From Actinokineospora xionganensis (lineage in GTDB: Bacteria; Actinomycetota; Actinomycetes; Mycobacteriales; Pseudonocardiaceae), in the NCBI RefSeq assembly GCF_014323725.1, contig NZ_JABVED010000011.1, forward strand, positions 186,001 through 250,000: DNA of 64,000 nt, given 5' to 3'. The notes under the pieces were generated by a model. It had not been told where the DNA came from, did not search any database, and saw only the letters and a program-made list of their open reading frames with translations. The position numbers and the translations under genes are program-made. Shown piece by piece: positions 17,770 through 26,918 of this stretch. The first letter of the stretch is position 1, and each line of letters opens with the position of its first letter.

Positions 17770-19155
17770 TTAGATGAGGTACTGAGACAGGTCGCGCTTG
17801 AGGAACTTGCCGTGCCCCTCGCGGCCGTGGAACGCGCCGTCGGCGATGACCACCGCGCCGCGGGAGAGGACCGTGTCGACCTTGCCGGTGATGTCCATGC
17901 CCTCGTAGGCTGAGTAGTCGACGTTCATGTGGTGCGTGGCCGCCGAGATGGTCTGTTTGGCGGTCGGGTCGTACACCACGATGTCGGCGTCCGCGCCCGG
18001 CGCGATCGTCCCTTTGCGACCGTGCAGGCCGAACATCCGGGCGGGCGTGGTCGAGCTGATCTCGACCCACCGCTCCAGCGTGATCTCACCGGCCACGACC
18101 CCTTGGTGCAGCAGGTCCATCCGATGCTCTACGCCCGGCATCCCGTTGGGGATCTTGGAGAAGTCGTCGCGGCCCAGCTCCTTCTGGTCCTTGAAGCAGA
18201 AGGGGCAGTGGTCGGTCGACACCACCGACAGGTCGTTCGTCCGCAGTCCGCGCCACAGGTCGGTCTGGTGGTCCTTGGGCCGCAGTGGGGGAGAGGCGAC
18301 GTACTTCGAGCCCTCGAAGTCCGGCTTCCTCATGTCCTCGATGGACAGGTAGAGATACTGCGGACAGGTCTCGGCGAACACGTTCTGCCCGGTGTTCCTG
18401 GCCGCCGCCACGGCTTCGAGCGCGTGCCGGGCCGACAGGTGCACGATGTAGAGCGGCGCGTTGGTGACCTTCGCGAGCTGGATCGCCCGGGAAGTCGCTT
18501 CGCCCTCCAGCTCCGGCGGCCGGGTCAGGCTGTGGTGCACCGGTTCGGTGCGGCCCGCCGCGATCGCCTGGGCGACGAGCTGGTCGATCGCGATGCCGTT
18601 CTCCGCGTGCATCATGATCATCGACCCGGTCTCCGACGCGCGCTGCATCGCGCGCAGGATCTCGCCGTCGGTGGAGTAGAAGACACCGGGGTAGGCCATG
18701 AACATCTTGAAGCTGTTCACCCCGGCGTCGATGCACGACTCCATCTCCTTGAGCGACGAGTCGGTCACGTCGGAGATGATCATGTGGAAGCCGTAGTCGA
18801 TGGCGCAGTGGTTGTCCGCCTTCTCGTGCCACTTGTCCATAGTGGACAGCAGGGATGTTCCCTTGGCCTGCACGGCGAAGTCGATGATCGTCGTCGTGCC
18901 GCCCCATGCCGCCGCCGTGGTGCCGGTGGCGAAGGTGTCGTTGGAGAACGTGCCGCCGAACGGCATCTCCATGTGCGTGTGGGCATCGATCCCGCCTGGG
19001 ATCACGTATTTGCCCGCGGCATCAATGATTGTGTCGGCCTCGGTGAACACGCCAGGAGCGGCCACGGCGGCGATCGTCTCGCCGTCGACCAGGACGTCGG
19101 CCGCCATCCGGCCGGTCGCGTTGACGACCGTGCCGTTGCGGATGAGTGTGGTCAT
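17770..19155 (-). CDS. hydA: Dihydropyrimidinase / D-hydantoinase
   Basis: The 461-residue amidohydrolase opens the dihydropyrimidine or hydantoin ring, giving N-carbamoyl-beta-amino (or -amino) acids. It has the metal site GGIDAHTHMEMPFGG, the lysine that becomes carbamylated in NSFKMFMAYPG, metal histidines in VHLSARHALEA, and the substrate-binding YVASPPLRPKDHQ and VSTDHCPF segments. It lies 9 bases downstream of the ureidopropionase gene and 10 bases upstream of the oxidoreductase gene, consistent with one transcript. Substrate preference (dihydrouracil versus hydantoin) is not fixed by motifs, but the neighbouring genes favour pyrimidine catabolism. Confidence 0.92.
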   Translation of the reverse strand: MTTLIRNGTVVNATGRMAADVLVDGETIAAVAAPGVFTEADTIIDAAGKYVIPGGIDAHTHMEMPFGGTFSNDTFATGTTAAAWGGTTTIIDFAVQAKGTSLLSTMDKWHEKADNHCAIDYGFHMIISDVTDSSLKEMESCIDAGVNSFKMFMAYPGVFYSTDGEILRAMQRASETGSMIMMHAENGIAIDQLVAQAIAAGRTEPVHHSLTRPPELEGEATSRAIQLAKVTNAPLYIVHLSARHALEAVAAARNTGQNVFAETCPQYLYLSIEDMRKPDFEGSKYVASPPLRPKDHQTDLWRGLRTNDLSVVSTDHCPFCFKDQKELGRDDFSKIPNGMPGVEHRMDLLHQGVVAGEITLERWVEISSTTPARMFGLHGRKGTIAPGADADIVVYDPTAKQTISAATHHMNVDYSAYEGMDITGKVDTVLSRGAVVIADGAFHGREGHGKFLKRDLSQYLI

Positions 19156-19164
19156 CGCGTCCTC

Positions 19165-20007
19165 TCAGGGCCGGGTGAGCGACTCGTAGGTGTCGGGCCT
19201 GCGGTCGCGGTAGAAGGCCCACAGGTCGCGGACCTCGGCGAGCATGTCCATGTCGAGATCGCGGACGAGGACTTCCTCCTCGGTGTCCGACGCCGCGTCC
19301 CCGATGAGCTGACCGCGCGGGTCGACGAAGTAGGTCTGCCCGTAGAAGTCGTTGTCGCCCAGCGGTTCCACGCCGACCCGGTTGATCGCGCCGATGAAGT
19401 ACTCGTTGGCGACGGCCGCCGCGGGCTGCTCCAGTCGCCACAGGTGCTGCGACAGGCTCCGGCTGGTCGCCGACGGGTTGAACACGATCTTCGCCCCGGC
19501 CAGGCCCAGCGCCCGCCAGCCCTCGGGGAAGTGCCGCTCGTAGCAGATGTAGACGCCGATGCGGCCGACCGCGGTGTCGAACACCGGGTAGCCCAGGTTG
19601 CCGGGCCGGAAGTAGAACTTCTCCCAGAACCCCTTCACCTGCGGGATGTGGTTCTTGCGGTGTTTGCCCAGGTAGGTGCCGTCGGCGTCGATCACCGCGG
19701 CGGTGTTGAAGTACACCCCGGGTTGCTCCTGCTCGTACATCGGCACGATCAGCACCACCCCGTGCCGCTCGGCGACCTCGCACATCAGCTCGGTCGTCGG
19801 GCCGTCCGGGATTCCCTCGGTGTAGGAGTAGTAGTCGGTGTCCTGCACCTGGCAGAAATAGGGGCCGTAGAACAACTCCTGCAGGCACACCACCTGCGCG
19901 CCCTGCGACGCGGCCGACGCGATGGCCTCCACCGCGTTGGCGATCATGGAGTCCTTGTCGCCGGTCCACTTCTGCTGGACCAGCCCTGCCCTGACGATGT
20001 TAGCCAC
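19165..20007 (-). CDS. Nitrilase-superfamily amidase, probable beta-ureidopropionase
   Basis: The 280-residue protein shows the nitrilase catalytic set: glutamate in VCLQELFYGPYFC, lysine in YLGKHRKNHIPQVKGFWEK and cysteine in VYICYERHFPEGWR. The spelling matches N-carbamoyl-beta-alanine amidohydrolases, which release beta-alanine, ammonia and CO2 from the product of hydA. Its start overlaps the end of the permease gene by 8 bases. N-carbamoyl-D-amino acid hydrolysis is an alternative. Confidence 0.88.
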   Translation of the reverse strand: MANIVRAGLVQQKWTGDKDSMIANAVEAIASAASQGAQVVCLQELFYGPYFCQVQDTDYYSYTEGIPDGPTTELMCEVAERHGVVLIVPMYEQEQPGVYFNTAAVIDADGTYLGKHRKNHIPQVKGFWEKFYFRPGNLGYPVFDTAVGRIGVYICYERHFPEGWRALGLAGAKIVFNPSATSRSLSQHLWRLEQPAAAVANEYFIGAINRVGVEPLGDNDFYGQTYFVDPRGQLIGDAASDTEEEVLVRDLDMDMLAEVRDLWAFYRDRRPDTYESLTRP

Positions 20008-21538
20008 GGGCCTCTCCTTCCAGTAGCTGAGCGGGAACGCTGTCGCGCGAAGGCAACGACAGCGCGAGGTACGTGGCGAAGGCGGCGACGACGCCGACGA
20101 GCCAGTTGTAGTCGTAGAGCGGCTTGAGCAGCGGGATCAGTCCGTCGGCGGGGAACGGCCCGCCGTAGGCGCCGCCGACCGCGAGCACCGCGCCCACCAG
20201 CGTGGCGATGACCGCGCGGGAGTTCCAGCCGCCGTTGAACCAGTAGCGGCCGCCGCCGTCGCGGTAGAGGTCCTTGACGTCGAGGTGCGTGCGCACCACC
20301 AACCAATACCCGGACACCAGCACCCCCGCCACCGCTGCGAGCACGCCGCCGTAGAAGCCGAGCCAGGCGAAGATGTAGATCGACGGGTCGGAGATCAGCC
20401 GCCACGGCATCACCGCGATGCCGATGACCCCGGTGATGAGCCCGCCCATCGCGAACGTGATGCGCTTGGGGAAGGCGTTGGAGAAGTCGTAGGACGGGCT
20501 GACCACATTGGCCGCCAGGTTGCACGACACGGTCGCCAGCACCAGGGCGACCAGCGCGACGATGATGACCGCGGGGTTGTCGAACTTGGCCGCGAGCAGC
20601 GCCGGGTCCCAGATCGCCTCGCCGTAGAGCACCTGCCCGCCCGAGGTGGTCAGGATGGCGACGATGGCGATGAACGACATGGTGGTCGGCAGCCCGAGGA
20701 TCTGGCCGCGGACCTGCTTGCGCTGGCTGCCGCCGAACCGGGTGAAGTCCGGCATGTTCAGCGACAGCGTCGCCCAGAACGCGATCATCGCCATGAGTGA
20801 CGGCGCGAAGACCTTCCAGAAGTCCGCGCCCCAGCCCAGCTTCGACGGCGCCGACAGGATCGGGCCGAGCCCGCCCGCCTTGATGAGCACGTAGCCCAGC
20901 AGGATCAGGAAGCCAACCGACACCAGCGGGGCGGTCCAGTTCTCGAACCGGCGGATCGCGTCCATCCCGCGCCAGATGATCAGCATCTGGATGATCCAGA
21001 ACAGCCCGAAGCACAGCCACAGCGTCCAGTGCTGTCCCCACACCATCGCCGAGTTCGTCCACCCGTCGCCAGCCAGGGTGCCGACGATGACGTAGAGCGC
21101 CTGCCCGCCGACCCAGGTCTGGATGCCGAACCAGCCGCACGCGATGAACCCGCGCAGCAGGGCGGCCAGGTTGGCGCCGCGGATCCCGTAGAACGCGCGG
21201 GCGAACACCGGGAAGGGGATGCCGTACTTGGTGCCCGCGTGGCTGTTGAGCAGCATCGGTATGAGCACGATCAGGTTGCCCAGGGTGATCGTCATGAACG
21301 CCTGGAACCAGTCCATCCCGAACGCGATCAGCGACGCCGCGAGTGTGTAGCTGGGGATGTTGTGCGCCATCCCCATCCAGAGGGCGAAGTAGTTGTAGGT
21401 CGTCCAGGTGCGTTTCTCGACCGGGACGGGCGCGAGTTCGGGGTTGTAGTAGCGGCTGTTCGCTATCCCGGCGTGATCGGGCAGGTCGACTCGGCCGTCG
21501 GGCTGGGTGATCTGGGTGGACTGTTCCGCAATCGCCAT
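20000..21538 (-). CDS. NCS1-family nucleobase/hydantoin permease
   Basis: The 512-residue protein has about twelve membrane helices and the NCS1 (Mhp1/PucI-like) pattern: WTTYNYFALWMGMAHNIPSY, GSQRKQVRGQILGLP and a central NMPDFTRF segment. It probably imports uracil, hydantoin or allantoin with a cation. It is the first gene of the catabolic operon (permease, ureidopropionase, dihydropyrimidinase, oxidoreductase). Repeats matching CACTGTGT lie 74-111 bases upstream of its start and are candidates for control by the nearby PucR protein. Confidence 0.9.
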   Translation of the reverse strand: MAIAEQSTQITQPDGRVDLPDHAGIANSRYYNPELAPVPVEKRTWTTYNYFALWMGMAHNIPSYTLAASLIAFGMDWFQAFMTITLGNLIVLIPMLLNSHAGTKYGIPFPVFARAFYGIRGANLAALLRGFIACGWFGIQTWVGGQALYVIVGTLAGDGWTNSAMVWGQHWTLWLCFGLFWIIQMLIIWRGMDAIRRFENWTAPLVSVGFLILLGYVLIKAGGLGPILSAPSKLGWGADFWKVFAPSLMAMIAFWATLSLNMPDFTRFGGSQRKQVRGQILGLPTTMSFIAIVAILTTSGGQVLYGEAIWDPALLAAKFDNPAVIIVALVALVLATVSCNLAANVVSPSYDFSNAFPKRITFAMGGLITGVIGIAVMPWRLISDPSIYIFAWLGFYGGVLAAVAGVLVSGYWLVVRTHLDVKDLYRDGGGRYWFNGGWNSRAVIATLVGAVLAVGGAYGGPFPADGLIPLLKPLYDYNWLVGVVAAFATYLALSLPSRDSVPAQLLEGEARG

Positions 21539-21880
21539 CGCCTACTCCGATGCTCGTGGATCAGAGTTCCATCCCGGCATCGTGGAGGCAGCCGCTGTCA
21601 CCCGGCAGTGTCACTGTGTTCGGGCTTGCCGCACACAGTGCACACAGTGCCAGTTGCTTAATGCCGGCCGTCTTCCCGCCGTGTCGCATACGCTCACCGG
21701 AACCTGAGGTCGGCGCGGTGTGGTGTTGTCATGGCCACGCGAGCGAGCCCCTATGCGGTGACCCCTGTGCGTCGACTTGGGCTATTGCCCGATCTTGGGG
21801 AAAACGTTACGTTCGAGGCTCGGAGGGAAATCGGCGCTATTTCTCCGCATTTCCCTGGGCGACGGTGACCGGGGGGTTAC
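21539..21880. other. Intergenic region with operator-like repeats, no gene
   Basis: The 342-bp region between the leftward permease and a rightward small membrane gene has no coding-like frame. It holds the ACACAGTG repeat cluster (21612-21649) and an AT-rich inverted repeat, GGGAAAT (21825-21831) with ATTTCCC (21849-21855), shortly before the small gene. Promoters for both directions should be here but I cannot place them with confidence. Confidence 0.5.
21612..21649. promoter_or_regulatory. Operator-like repeat cluster upstream of the permease operon
   Basis: CACTGTGT at 21612-21619 is followed by its exact reverse complement ACACAGTG at 21633-21640 and again at 21642-21649. The inverted pair has start-to-start spacing of 21 bp, and the second direct copy follows 9 bp later. 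The cluster is 74-111 bp before the permease start codon. A PucR-family regulator gene is close by and is the natural candidate ligand-responsive protein. The assignment is an inference. Confidence 0.5.
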
Positions 21881-22108
21881 ATGGCCGCGATCGATTCGCG
21901 ATGGTCGACATCGGACAGTGTTGATGACGACAATCCTGTTGCTTGGCCGGAGAGACCGTCCGATCTCGGCACTCGGCTCGTGCCCGCGGCGGCGATCGCC
22001 GTGATGGTCGCGTTGGCCGTGGTGCTGGTCTGGCGGGTCGGCGCATTGGAAGACGGGATCGGCCGAGTGCCCGCGGCGGAAATGGTCGTCCCCATTCCGG
22101 CCCCCTAA
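21881..22108 (+). CDS. Small single-pass membrane protein
   Basis: The 75-residue frame has an acidic, hydrophilic N-terminus (STSDSVDDDNPVAWPERP), one clear membrane helix (LVPAAAIAVMVALAVVLVW, about residues 33-51) and a short exterior tail. A G-rich ribosome-binding site (GGGGGG) lies five bases before the ATG. Its stop overlaps the stop of the convergent adenosine deaminase by 4 bases. No family is recognised; topology is the only property I can state. Confidence 0.45.
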   Translation: MAAIDSRWSTSDSVDDDNPVAWPERPSDLGTRLVPAAAIAVMVALAVVLVWRVGALEDGIGRVPAAEMVVPIPAP

Positions 22109-23148
22109 TTTGTCGGGTCAAGGAGTAGGGGTGCCTGAGCGCGGACTTGAATGTCCGCTATCCGGTCGGTCAAGTCCTTCTTTAGCGAGTCCGGTGCATA
22201 GCTCGCGGCCACGCCCGCGCGGGCGAGGTCGCACACGCCCGCGACGTCGAGCCCCGCCAAGTCGGCGATGAGGCGGTACTCGCGGTCGAGGTCGGTGTCG
22301 AACATGCCGGGGTCGTCGGTGGCGACGCAGACCGTCACCCCGGCGGCGAGCAGCGCGGCGACCGGGTGGCTCGCGAGGTCGGACACGGAGTTGGTGCGCA
22401 GGTTCGACGACACGCACACCTCCACTGGGACGGCGTGCTCGACGAGGTGGGTCACGAGTTCGGGGTCGCGGGTGGCACTGGTGCCGTGGCCGATGCGGTC
22501 GGCTTCGAGGTCTCGCAGCGCCGACCACACGGTGTCCGGCCCGGTGGTCTCGCCCGCGTGCACGACGGATTTGAGGCCGAGGGCTCGCGCTTGGGCGAAG
22601 TGGTCGGCGAACCTCGCTCGCGGCACACCGTCCTCCATTCCGGCGAGTCCCAAGGCGACTGTTCCCTCGGGAGCGTGGGTGCGGAGGAAGTCGAGAGTCG
22701 CGTCGGCGGCGGGGAGTCCGCGTTCGCCGGGGATGTCGAAGATCCAGCCGAGTTCGACGCCATGGTCGGCGCGGGCTGCTTCCCTGCCTTGGGTGAGCGC
22801 GGCGTGCAGGTCTGCTGGGGCGATTCCGGCCATGAAGTGGGTGTTGGCGGTGACGGTGATCTCCGCCCACCGGACGTTGCTCGCGGCCGCGTCTCTGGCC
22901 GCGCCGATGACGAGGGCCGCGATGTCGTCGGCGGTGGTGACGAGGGCGTCCACGGCGGTGTAGACCTCGATGAAGTGGGGAAAGTCGCGGAAGGCATAGA
23001 AGTCGGCGAGTGCCTCCCGGTCAGTTGGGACGCCGCGGTCCGGATGTCGTTTGGCCAGTTCGAGGACCGTGTCGACGGACGCTGAACCTATGAGGTGGAG
23101 GTGGAGGTCGGTCTTCGGGAGACTCGCGATCACGTCTGTCACGTTCAC
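22105..23148 (-). CDS. add: Adenosine deaminase family protein
   Basis: The 347-residue protein has the adenosine deaminase metal and catalytic residues: TDLHLHL near the N-terminus, HAGET in the middle (about 205), and VCVATDDPGMF with the metal aspartate, plus VCVSSNLRTN. The enzyme deaminates adenosine or a related purine nucleoside; adenine or aminofutalosine deaminases share the motifs, so substrate is not certain. It lies 32 bases downstream of the PucR gene on the same strand and may be co-transcribed with it, linking purine salvage to the nucleobase catabolic region. Confidence 0.82.
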   Translation of the reverse strand: MNVTDVIASLPKTDLHLHLIGSASVDTVLELAKRHPDRGVPTDREALADFYAFRDFPHFIEVYTAVDALVTTADDIAALVIGAARDAAASNVRWAEITVTANTHFMAGIAPADLHAALTQGREAARADHGVELGWIFDIPGERGLPAADATLDFLRTHAPEGTVALGLAGMEDGVPRARFADHFAQARALGLKSVVHAGETTGPDTVWSALRDLEADRIGHGTSATRDPELVTHLVEHAVPVEVCVSSNLRTNSVSDLASHPVAALLAAGVTVCVATDDPGMFDTDLDREYRLIADLAGLDVAGVCDLARAGVAASYAPDSLKKDLTDRIADIQVRAQAPLLLDPTN

Positions 23149-23180
23149 TGAGACTATCGGCAGGCTTGCTTGCGTGGGGG

Positions 23181-24785
23181 CTATCCGCTGTTTCGCACGT
23201 CCAGGGCCAGAAGCGCCACATGCAGCGAGAGCACCGACTCCGGGTCGTCGAGGGAGACGCCCAGGATTTGTTCGATCCTGGCAAGTTGTTGGTAGTAGGC
23301 GGTTCTGGACATGTGGGCGGCCGATGCCGCCGCCGACTTGTTGCCGCCGAGTTCGCAGTAGTGCCGCAGGGTGTCCAGCAGCCTGCTGCCGTGGGCCGTG
23401 TCCCGCGCCATCAGGGCGGCCAGCTCACGGTCGGCGAACGCGGTGACCCGGTCGTCGTCGGCGAGCAGGTGCAGCAGGCCCCTGAGCCGCACGTCGTCGA
23501 GGCGGTGGAAGGGTTTTGTGCCTGGGGCGCGGAGGGCGGCTTGGGCCACGTGGGCGGCTTCGACCAGGCTGCGGCGGGCCTGGCTGATGGCGTCGACCGT
23601 CGTGCCCACCGCCAGGATTATGGCGCGGGGCGACTGGTGGATTTCCTTCGCCAGCCTGCGCAGGACCGATTGGGTGTCGGCTTGCGGGGTCAGTGAGAGC
23701 AGTGCTCGCACACTGGTGTCATCGACGATGCCGACCAGCGCCGCCACTCGGGCCCGCCGGGTGGCCAGCGACGTGGCCTCCGCCAGGTCGCGCAGGACCT
23801 CCTGGGTGGCCATCGCGGGCGCCGGTGTCACCTCCGTGCCGGGTCGCACGGAGACGCCGATGAGCTGGCGGTTCTCCAGGGGCACGCCAAGTCCCGTGGC
23901 CCGCGCGACGAGGTCCGGGGGCGGCGTGGGGGCGGCCAGCAGCTCGGTGAGCAGGGTTCTGTGGGCGTGGCGTTCGAGGCCTTCACGGTCGCGGGCCGCC
24001 AGCCGGTGCACCGCCAGCGCCGATGCGGCTCGCTCGACGATCACGATGTGGTGGTGGGCGGGCGGTTCCGGGCAGAGCAGCACGAGCCTGCCCCAGTCGT
24101 TGCCCCGCGCGCCGACGACGGTGACCAGCCAGCCCGCCGCGTCGTGGTAGGCGGTGCGTTCGGAGACCGTGACCGCTCGGGACCGCCGGGCCCAGTCGGC
24201 CAGGAGTTCGCCGGGGGACTCGCCGCCCGCGTCGTAGGCGAGGACGTCGTGCGCCAGGGTCTCCAGCACGACCGGCAGACCCGACGCCCTGGTGACCTCG
24301 CGCAGGACCTCGGCGGGTTCGGCGCCCGCGACGGTGAGCGCGGTGAACGTCTCGTGGACCTGTTCGGCGGTGCGCAGCTCGGCGACCTGGGCGTCGACGA
24401 TCAGGCCGACCACGGCCTCGGTGACCGCGACGAACCTGGTCTCCCGCGACAGGGTGATCAGCGGCAGCCGGTGCCGCTCGGCGGCGGCCGACAGCGCCGG
24501 GGGTAGGGCGTGGCTCCAGTGCCGGACCAGCTCCACCACGATCCCGGCGGCGCCGATCCCGGCCAGCTCGTCGACATAGCGGGTCAACGCGTCCGGGTCG
24601 TCGGGCAGGGCGATGCCGGTGGTGAGGACCAGTTCGCCGCCGCGCAGCAGGTGGGCGATGTCGGCGACCTCGGCGGCGTGCACCCAGCGGACCCGGTGGG
24701 AGAGCCCGGACGCGCCCGCGACCACGGTCGGCGCGCCCTGGCGCATGACCGGCAGCGCCAAGATCTCCGACACGGTCGGGTACAT
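23181..24785 (-). CDS. PucR-family transcriptional regulator
   Basis: The protein has about 534 residues. The N-terminal PucR domain (MYPTVSEILALPVMRQG to about 125) is followed by a GGDEF-like region and a C-terminal PucR helix-turn-helix (LDTLRHYCELGGNKSAAASA, HMSRTAYYQQLARIEQILGV). PucR proteins regulate purine, pyrimidine and amine catabolism. Location between the permease/hydA operon and the aminotransferase/mmsA genes makes it the obvious regulator of both. GTG 24791 and TTG 24788 are alternative starts just upstream of the ATG used here. Confidence 0.88.
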   Translation of the reverse strand: MYPTVSEILALPVMRQGAPTVVAGASGLSHRVRWVHAAEVADIAHLLRGGELVLTTGIALPDDPDALTRYVDELAGIGAAGIVVELVRHWSHALPPALSAAAERHRLPLITLSRETRFVAVTEAVVGLIVDAQVAELRTAEQVHETFTALTVAGAEPAEVLREVTRASGLPVVLETLAHDVLAYDAGGESPGELLADWARRSRAVTVSERTAYHDAAGWLVTVVGARGNDWGRLVLLCPEPPAHHHIVIVERAASALAVHRLAARDREGLERHAHRTLLTELLAAPTPPPDLVARATGLGVPLENRQLIGVSVRPGTEVTPAPAMATQEVLRDLAEATSLATRRARVAALVGIVDDTSVRALLSLTPQADTQSVLRRLAKEIHQSPRAIILAVGTTVDAISQARRSLVEAAHVAQAALRAPGTKPFHRLDDVRLRGLLHLLADDDRVTAFADRELAALMARDTAHGSRLLDTLRHYCELGGNKSAAASAAHMSRTAYYQQLARIEQILGVSLDDPESVLSLHVALLALDVRNSG

Positions 24786-24813
24786 CAACACACTGTAAGG
24801 CGAGGCGCGGCCC

Positions 24814-24840
24814 GCCGGTACATCTTGACCAGCCGGTACA
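24814..24840. promoter_or_regulatory. Direct repeat in the pucR / TPM divergent promoter region
   Basis: GCCGGTACA occurs twice in direct orientation at 24814-24822 and 24832-24840, 18 bp start to start. The region separates the divergent PucR and TPM genes. It could be an autoregulatory site, but the repeat differs from the cluster in front of the permease. A shared CACTGT at 24791-24796 is the only common element. Confidence 0.3.
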
Positions 24841-24868
24841 CCCGTCCGCCACCCGATAGATTCACGCC

Positions 24869-26809
24869 ATGCCGTTCGCCCGGGTGTTGACCGTCGTGGC
24901 CCTCCTAACCCTGATCTGCCTGCCCGGGACGGCGTCGGCCGACCCGCCGTCGCGGCTGCCGAACCAGATCACCGACACCGCGCGGGCGCTCGACGGCGGT
25001 GACCGGTCCGAGGTGCAGGCGGCGATCGACAAGCTCTACGACTCGCGCAAGCTGCGTCTGTGGGTGGTCTACGTGCCCGACTTCGACGGCCAGGCCGCCG
25101 CTTCCTGGGCCCAGCGCACCGCCACGCTCAGCGCGCTCGGCGACCGCGACGTGATCCTCGCCGTCGCCACGGTGGACCGCGAGTACAACCTGTTCTCCGC
25201 CGGCCTGCCGCAGGAGATCAGCGACACCGAGTTCGAGAACCTGCTGGTCAACGACATCGAACCCGCTCTGCGCAAGCAGGACTGGGCCGGTGCGGCCGTC
25301 GCCGCCGCATCCGGGCTCGATTCCGCCGCCGGGGGGTCCACGGGCGGCCGCGACCTGCTGATCGGCGGCGCGGCGATCGCCGCGGGTCTCGGCGGGGTGT
25401 ACGTCTACACGCGCCACCGAAAGCGCTCGCGGGTCAAGGCGGGCATCGAGGCCGCCCGCGACATCGACCCGGTCGACACCGCGGCGCTGAGCGCGCTGCC
25501 GGTGGAGGCGCTCGACCAGCGCTCCAAGGACCTCCTGGTCGAGTTGGACAACGCCCTGCGCGCCAGCGCGGAGGAGTTGGAGCTGGCCCGCGGCGAGTTC
25601 GGCGCGGACCAGACCCGCCCGTTCGCCGAGGCGTTCGACACCGCGAAGGCCGCGCTGGCCAAGGCGTTCACCATCCGGCAGCGGCTCGACGACAACGTCC
25701 CGGAGACCCCGCAGCAGCAGCGGGACCTGCTCCTCGACCTGATCAGCGGCTGCGGCAAGGCCGACCAGGAACTCGACGCCCAGGTCGCCGAGTTCGACGG
25801 CATGCGCGACCTGCTGATCAACGCCCCGCAGCGGCTCGACGCGCTGACCCAGGAGATGGTCACCCTGAGCAGCCGCCTCCCCGCGTCGTCGGCCACGTTG
25901 GAACGGCTCGTCGGCGAGTTCCCGGCGCCGACCCTGGCCCCGGTGCGCGACAACGTCACGCATGCGAAGGAGCGGCTCGAGTTCGCCGACCGCAACATCA
26001 CCGAGGGCCGCTCATTCGTCGCGCGCCCGGCGGGCGAACAGGGCCCGGCCGTCGCCACGATCCGCGCCGCCGAGGGCGCCATCTCCCAAGCCCGCACCCT
26101 CCTCGACGCGGTCGACAGCGCGTCCGACAACATCCGCCACGCCATCGCCACGCTGCCCGCCGCGCTGGAGGAGGCCCGAGCCGACATCGCCGCCGCGGAC
26201 GCGCTGACCGCCCACGGCGGCAACGACTTGGCGTCCGCACGCGCCGCCGCGTCCGAGGCACTGGCCCGCGCCGAGGCCGCGCGAGGCGACAACCCACTGG
26301 GCAGCTTCACCGAGATCGCGGCGGCCGACGTCGAACTGGACAAGGCCATCGCCGCCGCCGCTTCGGAAAAGCAGCGCGTGGAACGGCTGCGCCAACAACT
26401 CGACCAGGCAATGACCGCCGCGTCCGCCCAGGTCTCCGCCGCGGGCGACTTCATCTCGACTCGCCGCGGTGCCGTCGAAGCCGAAGCGCGCACCCGGCTA
26501 TCGGAGGCCCAGCGCCACCTCGACGAGGCCACCCGCCTGCGCGAGTCCGACCCGTCGACGGCCCTGCAACACGCGCAGACGGCGGCCGACTTGGGCGCAC
26601 GCGCCGCCCGAGCAGCGGAGGCGGACGTCCGCGAATGGGAGCGCCGCAACACCCCGCAATCACCTTTCGGCGGCACGTCGGGGGCGATCCTGGGCGGGAT
26701 CCTTCTGAACAGCGTGCTTCGAGGCGGTGGTGGTGGCGGCGGCTACAGCCCGGGGTCGTTCGGCGGCTCCAGCAGCTCCCGCCGGATCGGCGGAGGCGGC
26801 CGCTTCTAG
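24869..26809 (+). CDS. TPM-domain membrane protein with long coiled-coil region
   Basis: The 646-residue protein has a signal peptide (LTVVALLTLICLPGTASA), an extracytoplasmic TPM domain (about 35-150, LPNQITDTARALDGGDRSEV, RDVILAVATVDREYNLFSAG), one membrane helix (LLIGGAAIAAGLGGVYVYT, about 172-190) and about 400 residues of alanine-rich cytoplasmic coiled coil. The C-terminus is a glycine/serine-rich tail (GGGGGGGYSPGSFGGSSSS). Similar proteins in actinobacteria associate with PspA-type membrane-stress systems. It is divergent from pucR and not obviously part of the pyrimidine pathway. Confidence 0.82.
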   Translation: MPFARVLTVVALLTLICLPGTASADPPSRLPNQITDTARALDGGDRSEVQAAIDKLYDSRKLRLWVVYVPDFDGQAAASWAQRTATLSALGDRDVILAVATVDREYNLFSAGLPQEISDTEFENLLVNDIEPALRKQDWAGAAVAAASGLDSAAGGSTGGRDLLIGGAAIAAGLGGVYVYTRHRKRSRVKAGIEAARDIDPVDTAALSALPVEALDQRSKDLLVELDNALRASAEELELARGEFGADQTRPFAEAFDTAKAALAKAFTIRQRLDDNVPETPQQQRDLLLDLISGCGKADQELDAQVAEFDGMRDLLINAPQRLDALTQEMVTLSSRLPASSATLERLVGEFPAPTLAPVRDNVTHAKERLEFADRNITEGRSFVARPAGEQGPAVATIRAAEGAISQARTLLDAVDSASDNIRHAIATLPAALEEARADIAAADALTAHGGNDLASARAAASEALARAEAARGDNPLGSFTEIAAADVELDKAIAAAASEKQRVERLRQQLDQAMTAASAQVSAAGDFISTRRGAVEAEARTRLSEAQRHLDEATRLRESDPSTALQHAQTAADLGARAARAAEADVREWERRNTPQSPFGGTSGAILGGILLNSVLRGGGGGGGYSPGSFGGSSSSRRIGGGGRF

Positions 26810-26910
26810 CCGTCGCCCCGGTTCGCGGCTTGCCACAGGCGGTCGATGAGCTTCACGAACTCTTCCAGCCGGTTGTCGATGGTGTTCTGCAGCTGTTCGA
26901 GGTCTGCTAC
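26806..26910 (-). pseudogene. C-terminal remnant of a coiled-coil protein cut by the TnpB relic
   Basis: Reading the minus strand from 26910 gives ADLEQLQNTIDNRLEEF and VKLIDRLWQAANRGDG followed by a stop overlapping the TPM stop codon. Nearly all third codon positions are G or C until the point where the transposon-like sequence starts, so this was probably coding. The residues form an amphipathic helix. The rest of the gene is absent, apparently replaced by the tnpB fragment. The parent family is not identifiable from about 34 residues. Confidence 0.4.
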
Positions 26911-26918
26911 TGGCGCGC

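Noticed and set aside
17929-20127. A 732-codon plus-strand frame opposite hydA and the ureidopropionase gene
   Set aside because: It is antisense to two clear enzyme genes and shows no protein motif; long antisense frames are expected at this GC content.
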